64,000 nucleotides of DNA from Cytospora piceicola (Eukaryota > Ascomycota > Sordariomycetes > Diaporthales > Cytosporaceae): NCBI GenBank assembly GCA_023375675.1, contig JALQBC010000006.1, forward strand, positions 310,001 to 374,000, written 5' to 3'. Below are positions 1 to 9,833 of this stretch, in pieces. Under the pieces are notes generated by a model. The model was not told where the DNA came from. It did not search any database and saw only the letters and a program-made list of their open reading frames with translations. The position numbers and the translations under genes are program-made. Numbering within the stretch: position 1 is the stretch's first letter; every line of letters begins with the position of its first letter.

Positions 1-790
1 TTCGGGAAGTCTTTCTATAATATAGTTAATATATATATTATATAAAGTTATATTATATTTAGTTTAAACTTATATATAATATCTATATAAATATAACCTT
101 TTTAAAAGGTTTTTTTCTTATCTGCTAAATATATTAGTCTTCTTTACTTTATCGCTCTTTTAGATAACGTACGCTTTTTATTAAACCTTAATAATTTAAA
201 ATCGAGTATTATAATATAACATTACTTGCTAAATTATAAGCCTAGCTTAAGTAAAGCTTTTTATATAAACTATTACTATTAGTTATACTGCTATTATTTA
301 TATTAAGTATATACTAAGTAAATATCGGAAAAGGTAACGAAAAAAATAACTAATAAGGTTAAAAGGCTAGCTAGTAGTTATTTATATTAAATATATATTA
401 AATAAATAGTAAAATCTTTATTAGTTCGAACGGTAGTATTATACTATTAAAATAGTCTTATTCCGTTTTATTTAATAGTAGTAGTAAGTTTTAAAATATA
501 CTAAGCGTATATAAAAAAGAATAAATATTTAAGTTTCTTACTACTTATATTATTTTAATAGCGAGTATTATTATATTATATAGTTTTAAAATATATATAC
601 TATATACGTATCTTATAATAAATATTTAATTTTAAAGCAGGATTATAATATATAATAAGCTTAAATACTATTACAGAGTATCGGTATAATATATCTCTTA
701 ATATAAAGTAGTCGTAAAGTTAGCTATTATAATATATCAGGTTAATATATACTAGATATATATACCCTTATCGTAAAGTTAGCGAGATAA
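1..790. repeat. AT-rich RIP-like island (decayed repeat)
   Basis: Almost pure A/T sequence dense in TA dinucleotides, with only scattered G/C. It ends abruptly near 790, where composition changes to normal balanced DNA. No reading frame survives. Such islands in Pezizomycotina are usually transposons destroyed by repeat-induced point mutation, which turns CpA into TpA. Family identity cannot be recovered by eye. An internal duplication (294-325 and 377-408) differs mainly by G-to-A and C-to-T changes, as RIP would leave. Confidence 0.75.
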
Positions 791-1875
791 GCCTATCGGT
801 AACACGAATCGTACAGCGCCGATCACCCCTCTTTTAAGACAGGCTATTTTACACCTTTTAAGTTCTTACAGGTAGGGTACGGAAAAGAGGGCCGGCCTAT
901 ATTTTGGTGCCCCTGCGAACTTTTAGTGTACCCTGGTTGAGCTGGAACGCTAACGACAGGAAACGACAGGAAACGAACAGGAAATATGTACGTCACCCGT
1001 TACTAAGTACACACAGTAGTAACTCGGCCGTCATTTATCCCTCGGCCCAAGTCATCCGGTTCGGGATCCGACGCTGGAATGTCGCTCAACTCAGCCGATC
1101 TGCACGACTCCTGACAGCTTGACAGGGCATATGGCCCACTGAGCCCAGGCCTTCCTCTCAGGCCCTTTCACCCAACACGCAATCCCCCCGAAGCCCATCA
1201 GTTTCGGACAGGAAGCGTGTTCAGGTTGTCAGACAGATATTGCACGACGGTGCAAGGAATTGCTGAGGGATCCGGCTCGAGATGGTATGATCAAGACGGA
1301 GTACGTCCGGATACATAGCGCCACCTTACATCTCCCCGACAGATTCCGAATCGGCCCCGTCGCCTGTTGTGTGTCTTGTCTGTTCAGTCTTTGTTATATA
1401 ACTTCCCGTACGCTTGCTTCTGCATGTAGAGATTGGCCTGCTTCCAAGTCCTCTTTTATAATCAACTTCTCGTCTTATATCATTATACATACATACAATA
1501 TATATATTTATATACACCGCTGTAGCTTGCCCCTGTTTGGTGGAGCCTCTCTCACATCTTCCATCATCACAAGCAAGGAAAACGGCTCCCCCCCGTCCAC
1601 TTCCAACCACTTACACGACAACCCCGCGGCTCCAGTCTTCCCCGCCCATTTACAATATCCAGCTGGCCTTGTCTCTCCCTGGCCCCTCCGTCCCCTCCGA
1701 GCGAGACACGAGCCCACACCCTGTCAGCCTGTCAGCCTGTCCAGAGCTCGCAGTAGCTCCGAAATACAGCTAGCTACCTCCTTCTCCCTCCCGCCCCCCT
1801 TTCCGAGCTTCACGACACACAAGTTTCGTTCGCTCCTCCTCTTCAATTCCTCCTGTACCGATATACATACCAGCC
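791..1875. other. Spacer and 5' leader of the mutarotase gene
   Basis: Transition from the AT island to normal sequence. It contains short direct repeats of an AACGACAGGA-type unit at about 951-980 and a long pyrimidine-rich stretch (about 1530-1870) typical of a fungal promoter and 5' leader. Open frames here are low-complexity and lack recognisable domains. I see no gene. Confidence 0.5.
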
Positions 1876-2672
1876 ATGACTTCACTCTGGACCAAGCCGA
1901 ACGCCCCGTCGGGGGAGGCTCACATCCCCAGCGCCGTCCCGCTCACAGAGACCGAGACGAGGGTTCGCCACCCGGGCAGACGCTGTAAGTTTTTGGGAAC
2001 GGACCTCCGGAGACGAGGGGGGCGGTGAAAACTTGTGTCCACGATGATTAACACGCGAGGTCATCTCTTCAGTCGGCCAGATCGTCAAGCTCAAGCCCGA
2101 GTGCTACGACAAGTACAAGGAGGTCCACGCGGCAGTCTGGGCCGAGGTCCTGCACCAGATCAAGTCCAGCAATATTACGGATTGTACGTTTTACCCTGCC
2201 CAGGCTTATGGGCTGCTGCCCTCCCCCCCCCTCCCCCCACCGCCCTTTCCTGGATCGAGAGAGCTTCGGGCTAGCAGCTGGGATCATCCTGACCGTGGCC
2301 CCGACTCCCGGATGGCTCGGGAAGATATTGGCGCCGGGACAGACCGACTCATGGGCTGAAGGCTGAAGGGCTGGGCTGAAGGGCTGGGCTGAGCTGAGCT
2401 TCGCAGTGGCGGAACAACCGGGCTGACAGCTTTTTCCCTCTCTAGACAGCATATTCTACGACGACCAGACGCACATCCTCTTCGCGTCCTTCAAATATGT
2501 CGGGTACGATTACGACGGCGACATGGAGCGGATGAAGGAGAACCCCAGGGTGCGCGAGTGGTGGAAGATGACGGACGCGCTGCAGGAGTCGATGGTCCCC
2601 GGCGCAAAGAGCAGCGAGGACGGCGTGCCGGCGTGGTGGAAGCCGGTCGAGGAGGTCTTCTACCAGGCTTGA
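1876..2672 (+). CDS. L-rhamnose mutarotase family protein
   Basis: Three exons, 1876-1984, 2073-2183 and 2446-2672, splice in phase to 148 aa with GTAAGT and GTACGT donors. The start ATG follows CAGCC. The core from about residue 38 begins GQIVKLKPECYDKYKEVHAA and continues through a YDDQTHILFASFKYVGYDY segment to REWWKMTDALQESM and a WWKPVEEVF end. These are hallmarks of the RhaM/DUF718 fold, a ferredoxin-like dimer that interconverts rhamnose anomers. The His of the KEVHAAVW segment and the Tyr/Trp residues of the YDGDMERM...WWKM region are the usual sugar-site positions. The N-terminal 35 residues are a non-conserved extension. Fungal members are often not linked to a rhamnose cluster, and no rhamnose catabolic gene is adjacent here, so the physiological sugar is inferred only from the family. 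Confidence 0.9.
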
Positions 2673-3725
2673 GGGGGGCAGCAGCATGGTGCACGATATA
2701 ATCCTCTCGCTTGATTTGGGCGGTTTTCCCAGATAGACCAGCAATATGAAGCTTTGTATTCCAACAATGACTGGTTCCGGTGCTGTCGCTCGGTGTAGCA
2801 GATCCTGGCATTTCGTTTTCGTACGACTTGTCACCGTAGCATGGCAGAGACTCTTTTGATCAAAGTCTGTTGCATGCAGCATCAGCTCCAACGACCACGA
2901 CGTCCTCTTATTGCAACCTCTCGCACTGCGGAGACTGTCACCTTCCGCGAATGCTTTTCTAGACTTCCCGACATGCATGCATCCCACTTCCTCAAGCTTA
3001 ACCAGACCTTGCCTCGTCCTCGATAACCCTGACGGCACCGCAGTTGCGCCGTGGCAGTTCGGCACTCCTCCTGAGAGGTAAGGTACTGCTGTCACACGCG
3101 AAGGGGATTGTCGCCCCTTGACCGGGAGGACCCCCGCAGCTGACAGCACCCACGCTGCTTCGACATCGGGTGCCTCCTCCCCCTCCCCCTCGCGGACTTG
3201 TAGCCCCGTCGCCTACGAGGACGGATATCATAGACACCGGATTGCCTTTTAGCATGTCTATTTATTAGCGTGTGTGTAAGTCAATTGTGTGTGTGTGTGT
3301 GTCTGCTGGGGACAATGGCCGGTCTTGACTGCGATCATCAGCTGGCACTGGCTTGGGAGGGCACATGGAGGCACATCTCATGTAAAGTTCTGCAGCACCA
3401 ACTGGGATATGTGCTGCCTCGGAAACACGCCGTCGTCGATAGTCAACTACTTTCAAGGCGAGAATGGTCGTGGTCGTCCGCGTGCGAAGCGACGATGCCT
3501 GCCTGCTGAAGAAGACGCGGAGGATGATAGTCACTGACCAAGTGCATATTCCTGATCACCCTTCCATACCAACCTGGCAGTGGTCTGTTGCTGGTGTGGG
3601 ATTCCTGGCTGCTGTTTAGTCCGGTTCCTGATACCCAGCATGGCAATAACAGCCTTCGCCTTCTATACTGACAGTCTCGCAGTCGCTCGTTCGAAGGCCC
3701 TGATCATAGGCTGGTACAGCTCGTC
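2673..3725. other. Spacer with a GT microsatellite
   Basis: 3' flank of the mutarotase gene. A (GT)n tract with interruptions lies at about 3269-3302. No conserved domain was recognised in any frame. Confidence 0.5.
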
Positions 3726-3729
3726 TGGA

Positions 3730-5011
3730 TCGTCAAAGGTCCCAGTGGAAAGTGCTAGGGAACAGACTATCTAGTAGCTCTGCGGCTACCTGTCTGAGAC
3801 CCTTCAACTCTGCTGGGAACTCGGCAAGGGTCGTATTGAAATTCCCCTTACCCATATACAGGTTTTTCAGATCGCTAACCTGATCGTAGCTTGGCCACTG
3901 GCAAAGCGGGACCGGATGGTTCATGGTGGATAATGACCCAAAGGAAGACGTAGAATAACGATTCCAGATCATGACGGTAAGTACGCGGACCGCCCAAAAG
4001 AACATCGATCGCCATGAATTCCATGGTGCCGGTCCGGTGCCTTGGCCCACTCGGGCCACCGTCAAGCTCTTTCGCCAGTTCCAAGCCAATGAGCATGCCT
4101 CTAGGGTCTGGTACATGTTCCGTATCCCTGATGATGAGGTTGATTTCCGGGACATGGCGGTGAAGTATCCTTCCGTCGTAGTACAGCGATCTATGCGCCT
4201 TAACGTCCCGACACGCCTGGAGCAGTTCTTTCGCAGAGGCAAACTTCTGAATATCCCCTGTCCGGGAGGGGATACGACAAGACAGGAGGGTATTCAGTTG
4301 CCGAATGAGTCGGTGTGCCCAACCTCAGGTGTCATGAGGCTGTTCGCATCCGGGGGGGGGGGGGGGTCGTATCCGCATCGCCATCATCAAGCTGCAAGTC
4401 AAACCGGCTTTTGGTGAGTCTTCGTTTCCTGCTGGAGAACAGAACCTTCATTGCATCCCTTCCATTTCTGCGCAGATGACGTTGGGGAGGGTGAACCGGT
4501 TTGAGTTGATGAATGGGAATTGTGTGAGATCGGTAGGGGAGGCGGCGTGGTTCAGGAATAACATAATAGACATGTTCCCAGAGCTCCTAGTCGGTTTCCG
4601 TGCGAGGACTGCCTCGAGGAGTGGCTTGACTCCGACGTAGTCGAGGGAAGAATTACCGGAGGTGATGAATCGTATAATATCTTTCCAGAGCTTCCTCGCG
4701 CCCTGATATGGAAGGCAGATGGTGAGAGGCTTGATGTCGTATTGACTTTGTAGCTATATCGAGGGTGGCGTCCTGCAAATCTAGAGATCTAAAGACCCAT
4801 TACTGACTGTACTGTTTCAGCCGCTAGAGTCTAGATTACTATGTTTCTCAACGAGACTGGAGACGAATTCGTAAAGAGTATCCAGTGCGGTGCCGATCGG
4901 GTAATCTTGCCGCAGGATGGATAATCTGTAGTCTATCCATTGTGATGCTGCTGATTGTTCGGTAACGCGTCGCGTTCCTGGGCACGCGTTACGTTGTAGA
5001 GATATTATCAC
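3730..5011 (-). pseudogene. FunK1-type fungal protein kinase relic
   Basis: Minus-strand pieces in different frames match the fungal-specific FunK1 kinase family. An N-terminal piece lies at about 4817-5011 (RLSILRQDYPIGTALDTLYE). A middle piece at about 4460-4750 contains ARKLWKDIIRFITSG. The kinase C-lobe at 3875-4260 reads KELLQACRDVKAHRSLYYD, then HRH at 4154-4162, PEINLII, and RTGTMEFMAIDVLLG followed by YRHDLESLFYVFLW. The catalytic loop HRD is HRH, and the metal-binding ID-type motif reads IGLELA, so two catalytic Asp residues are gone. The frame breaks after the C-lobe, at about 3875-3910, and the C-terminal tail (AEFPAELKGLRQVAAELLDS) is in another frame. A homopolymer of G lies inside the locus near 4352-4366. 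It is a clear decayed copy. FunK1 genes are often expanded and degenerate in fungal genomes. Confidence 0.8.
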
Positions 5012-5594
5012 ATCGGACCGGAGTTATTCCGATTTATTCCGTATCTGGTCAAACACCACACACACACACACAGGGGACTCTGAATGTTAGAGTCCATGCG
5101 CCGTGAAGCTCCTGGGGATTTCCTGGGGGCATCATTTCAGATATTTCGGGCAAGAAGGTGCAGAGGCTCGAGTAATCACTAGATAGTATCTATTTAGTAC
5201 CTTCACTGGTCCATCGATTGTATAGATGGATGCCTTGCCAACCATTGTCCTCCTACTGTTGGGACAAATCAATAACACCCGCCTTTTCAGGGCGGCTCCT
5301 TGTATATAGTACCTGAGTACTATGTAGTCAGAGCACTTGGCCATGCACGTATCTTTGTTCCACCCCCCAACTTGCAAGATACCCGGAATGAATTCATGTC
5401 GTGTGCATTTAGTTGTAAGGAAAGCAGGAGTTACAGGAGGGAAAGGGGTCCCGACATTCATCCGCTTCATATTTGAGGCAGCTGGACCATCTACCTACCT
5501 AGGTACATGTTAATACCGACAGCTCTCACGGACTGACATCTAGAAACTTCCTCCTTACTCTTCTTCCAAGTACCGAAGTCTAGCGATTCTCACT
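5012..5594. other. Spacer
   Basis: A (CA)n tract lies at about 5052-5071. One minus-strand frame (5132-5470) is open for 112 codons but shows no recognisable family. No gene supported. Confidence 0.4.
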
Positions 5595-6100
5595 ATGGAG
5601 CCTGAGGTCGACGATGCTGCTGATGTGCCGCGTAGGCGGTCACGAAGGGCACGACCGTACGTGGCTGAGCTCGATGATAACGAACCGCAACGGGGTGCGC
5701 TTGATGGTTCGCCATCCTGGGGGGTTGGATGGAAGCGGTGGTTGGGCGGAAGACGAACTGGAAGACGAACTGCCCCATGGTCGCAGGAGACATCGACAAA
5801 CCGCTGGCAGCCTCAGCCCGCTCTGGGAAACCTGCCCCTGGTCTATCCTTTTCGCCACCGCCTGTGTCGAATTGGGGTAGTGGTCTGTTCACGTATACGG
5901 ATGAAGAGGCTGGCGAGAGCAGCAGCAACCTTGTCTTGCCATCAGATGGTGTGGTTACCAAGATTGGTCTCGGGTCTGTGGCAGAGGCAGAGGTTGCACT
6001 GCACTGCACGATGATGATATTTACATATGGTAGGATATTTATAACCCCCTTCAGTTACAAATGCGTTTCATCTAGTGCATTAATTTCTTGATGGTAACAA
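5595..6100 (+). pseudogene. Frame-shifted coding-like remnant, unknown family
   Basis: Starts with an ATG (MEPEVDDAADVPRRRSRRAR) in one frame. The most protein-like stretch then moves to another frame at about 5870-6010 (WGSGLFTYTDEEAGESSSN, then a hydrophobic VVTKIG...AEAEVAL segment). The latter is vaguely like the start of an APH/kinase-like fold, but that is speculation. No single frame spans the locus and no splice solution was found, so I treat it as a decayed gene. Confidence 0.3.
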
Positions 6101-6182
6101 TATAGATATTGGCCTAACGCTGGTTCATTGTGTGCCAGGATGCTGTTTGGTTCCTTTTGATGACCAGCACTGTTGTATAAGG

Positions 6183-6240
6183 CAATAAACGGGCACTGGG
6201 CAGTCGTCGAGGTCTTACTCAACAAGGGCGCTGTAGTAAG
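6183..6240 (+). pseudogene. Ankyrin-repeat-like scrap
   Basis: A short plus-strand stretch translates as INGHWAVVEVLLNKGAVV, matching the second half of an ankyrin repeat (NGH.xVVxLLLxKGAxV). Neither flank continues in frame as further repeats. A lone half repeat next to the kinase relic suggests a decayed ankyrin gene, but with a match this short chance cannot be excluded. Confidence 0.4.
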
Positions 6241-7164
6241 TTCAAAGCGATAACCCGCAAAAGCCGAGACGTGCCCGCCAATGCCGTAAACAAGCCCATA
6301 CTTTCCACGCGGAGTCGTCCATCCTCACAGCCAGAGCAAGTGTAATATACCAACGGTACAGCCGCACGCCACATGAGCATCAATACACCGTGAAAGTCCA
6401 GCTTCATCCCGTGCAGATATGCCTCCTAGGAATGCGATATGAAAGTACGAAAGGCCGACGAGCGCACGAAGCACCCCGCCAGGATGCAGAAGAAGTACGT
6501 GCTGGAGACGAGCACGTCCGCGGTAGTGCCTTTCCTGCAGCTCGTTCTATGACAGCCTGTGCAGATTGCTGCTCCTGTCCTTGGCATTGCCTTCGATGGC
6601 TTGCAAGTTTCGAACGTGCCTGTTAGTCAACCGTTACTGTTACACCGAGTATCTCTCTGTTGTACCATGGCCAGTACGTATCCTTCGACCACGCAGCTAG
6701 AACCTAGAGGCCGTAGATAATCTTGTAGATGCCCAAGACATCGCGAGCAGACCCGAAGGGAAGCTCAGCAGAGATAATTCCAGGGCAAGGGAAGATGTGG
6801 TCCCTGCCGAGGGCTGAAGGAAACTTCATCCTGATCCCGAGATGGTCCAGCCAGAGGAACAGCGATCAAACTTCGAAGATAGCCAATACCGGATTCATGG
6901 CCAGGACTTGGAACAACATATCAAGAAACTCACAAGGGTGGTCGCTAGCAATCGAGCCCAACGTACAGAGGCTACCCAACAAATACTTCTCCTACACCCA
7001 GGGTAAGTGGGTTCAGGACCAGCTTTAGCCGCTGATTTTCTTGACCCAGAAAACGTGAGTCTCAGGGTTAGTGAGTGAAAGGGGACTCGTCTGTAATTGA
7101 ATCACCGGATAACTTCCGGCACAAGCCTTCGAGACGATGTCTACCTGTGAGATTGCTCGCCGGA
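6240..7164. other. Spacer with possible coding debris
   Basis: At about 6835-7010 (+) a frame reads as a charged helix (HGQDLEQHIKKLTRVVASN then RAQRTEATQQI), which looks protein-like but is short and closed on both sides. A different frame is open at 6729-7028. No family recognised. Confidence 0.3.
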
Positions 7165-7860
7165 TCACCGGGACTTGAAGCTCCCAAACAGCCCGCTGAA
7201 GATGGAGCCCCCGCCGCCGCCGCCACCTCTGCCTCCATGCCGGCGGGCTTCAGTCCGGATCCACTCCTCCAGGAAGTTCCTGTCCTTCAGCTTGTTCCCA
7301 TCCACGACTTTGGTCTCGACCTGGGCCTCCCCCGCGTCGAAGCTCAGCAGGGTCGGCACCGAGGTGATCATGTAGCTCAGCCCAAGGCCGGCGCCCATAA
7401 CGTCTGGTGCGTCGTACTCAACCTCGCAGTAGCCGACTCCGCCCTCAGCCTCGCCGACCCCGGACTCGACGAGCTGCTTCAGCAGTGGTGAGAGCTGGTG
7501 GCATGTCGAACACCAGCTGGTGGTCCAGAGGGTCAGGAGCGGCTTCCGGGAGCTGGAGGAGAGGGCAACATAGGTCCTGAACTGGTCTTCATTACGAACA
7601 CTAAAGTGGCAGCGAGTTAGTGTCTTTCGGTTGTTTTTATATGCTTCGTCTTTTGCTCAAAAAAACACTCACGACGAGTATACCCGGTTCTTGCCTTCCT
7701 GTTGGCTGGAAGTGGATGAAAAACAGACGCGGAGTAACGGCGTTGAGGGCGCCTTGATGCATGTGCGTGTGGGGGAAACTGGAGACAATGTAGGTCTTGA
7801 TAAGGCTATAATGCGGCTGAGTGGCTGAGCAGCTGCTCGTGACATGTGTATCGTGTGCAT
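7165..7860 (-). CDS. Mitochondrial thioredoxin-like protein
   Basis: Two exons on the minus strand, 7860-7673 and 7600-7165, give 207 aa. The donor is GTGAGT and the junction phase closes exactly (VYS|S|VRNEDQF). The first 50 residues are Arg/Ser/Ala-rich without acidic residues (RAAAQPLSRIIALSRP...), a typical mitochondrial presequence. The thioredoxin fold follows: an EDQF...ALSSSSRKPLLTLW strand, the redox site WCSTC (CxxC), and a MITSVPTLLSF segment carrying the cis-Pro of thioredoxins. A C-terminal Gly-rich tail ends in SIFSGLFGSFKSR. The tail and presequence are as in fungal proteins annotated as mitochondrial thioredoxin. Reduction of mitochondrial disulfides is inferred. A second in-frame Met at residue 6 is an alternative start. 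Confidence 0.85.
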
Positions 7861-9833
7861 CGCGTGCCTCGTGACGTATCGAAAGGGTGTTGAGCTCTCA
7901 AAGGCTGACAGGTTGGGTGCTGCTATTTCCGAATCAACTTAATTGATCTGAAGTGAGAGGTACTCGTATTGGGAGAAGCTAATATGCGTGGATGCCAATT
8001 GATGTTGCATTCGGTCAGACACCAAAAGCAATACCTCAATGTTAATGATATTGAAACGTCAATTTTGACATGACGAACCGGAAGTAAACGTCCAGGAATG
8101 ACGAATGAACCGTGGACGCTTTGCCGACTCAAAATTGAACCTAGGAAGGTACTTGGGTTGACACCCACTTATGGTAGACCAGTCTGGTACCTACCTAACT
8201 CTGTACTCACCTAGTCACCTCCTAGAGGTTTGGTAATGGTCATGAGCCTGTAGTGTTCCTGATCACGGGGAACCTTGAAAGTCTAGAGCCCCCGTGAGCC
8301 CCTGTAAAGGGCCCCCAAGGACCCCTGTAAGTGGTTGCATGCGGGGGGACCAACATGGAGGCCGACATCCCTGAGAGGCACCTTGGAACCCTGGGAAGGC
8401 CTCAAGCGACCGACCATTGCAGCTGGATCCCCTCCCAAACAACACCCTGTTCTGCCTGTGTCACTGCGCATCGCATCTCACTGGCTGGTCCAAGTAGGAG
8501 ATGACAAGTGATGAGATTGAGATAGATTGACGACATGGGACCACCATACACATACATATGTATGTAGATGCACATGCACCATTTTCTGGCAGGGGTTGGA
8601 AACCTTGGGCCGTCCAGCCTTCCGATATAAGTATAGATAGTTATGTACCACATTATTGTCTCACCTCTTTTGTTGTTGACTATCAGAACTGTGATTGCGT
8701 GCGTCGTATCTGGAATCTGAATCTGGGGGAATGCAGGAGGCTTATGGGGCCATCCGCGCGGATATGGCGGTCCAGGAATATTGGCCAACCCCAGATCCAC
8801 TGCTCATCAGATGCTCCAGTTCTCAGTCTCCATCTGTGGTCTTTCTTGCCTTGGCTGCTTGGTAGATAAACCATCAATCGGAATAGGCGGTCTGCCATGT
8901 TGTCAGTGTGGTCAGGCACTTACTGTAGCGTTGAGTAATTATCATCAACTTGGCCCCCGAAGATTCGAAGATCCCACTACCACGTCCTCCCCAGCCGCGT
9001 TACCCCCAATATTATGAATAAAGTGTAGCGCGCGTGTTGACTCGAGTATTATTCCAAGGCCGAGTGCATCTGGGTACAAATGGTCGATATCGTCATCCTC
9101 CTCTTCTTTTGAACAAGACTGGCTACCAACCACACTATTCTTCCTGTCCACGTGCTACATCCATCACTCAAGAAGAAAAACGCTTCCTTCTGACCCCAGA
9201 AATAGACGGTATCATTGACCGATCCGTCGCCATCCTACCCCGGAATATTCAGCTACAATACTTCCCTCCTGGGCGATAGTCGAAACACCGCCAACAGCCT
9301 TAAGGTCGAGGCCCGACCGACCTAGTGGACCGTCTCCGCCACGACGGATACTAATCCCTGTGGTATCCTCCGGGACCCTTAACGCATATACCTTGATACC
9401 TTGACATAGCTAGTATTATCTCCACGAAGCTCCTTCCCGCAGATAAGACAAAAGGCATAACATACGAGACACCCACGGATTTTTGCCTTTGCCTTTGCCT
9501 CTGCCTTTGCCTCTGCCTCTTCCTCGCTCTACTCACTGCATAGATATCTTTACGTCCATACGTCCCAATGACGAAGACGGATCAGTTCCAAGGTTCATAG
9601 AGGCGCAGCTTTCAAGTCTTGTGCCGCACGGCGCTGCTCGACCGACTTTCTCACCTTCCCATATTCAGGGATCGTCGTTCCAACAGGCCCTCTAACGCCT
9701 GGTTTTTCCAAACGCTCAAAAGGAACCAGGGAACCCGTCATAACCTCGCTTCTTTCCGTGGCTGCCATAACGTCCACGTCACGGACCTCAACCCTCTCGG
9801 ATTTCTCGTAGGCCTCGAGGGTCCAATTTCATC
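7861..9833. other. Intergenic spacer, about 2 kb
   Basis: Shared upstream region of the thioredoxin (-) and MFS (+) genes. It contains GGGCCCC/ACCCCTG-type short repeats near 8288-8335, a CATACATATGTATG palindrome near 8551, and the hexanucleotide tract at 9484-9522. No conserved coding segment seen. Confidence 0.45.
9484..9522. repeat. TGCCTT/TGCCTC hexanucleotide microsatellite
   Basis: About six tandem copies of a six-base unit TTGCCT/CTGCCT, about 310 bp upstream of the MFS start codon and probably in its promoter or leader. Confidence 0.85.

Noticed and set aside
9351..9536. Frame reading RQRQRQRQ on the minus strand
   Set aside because: Translation of the TGCCTT/TGCCTC microsatellite.
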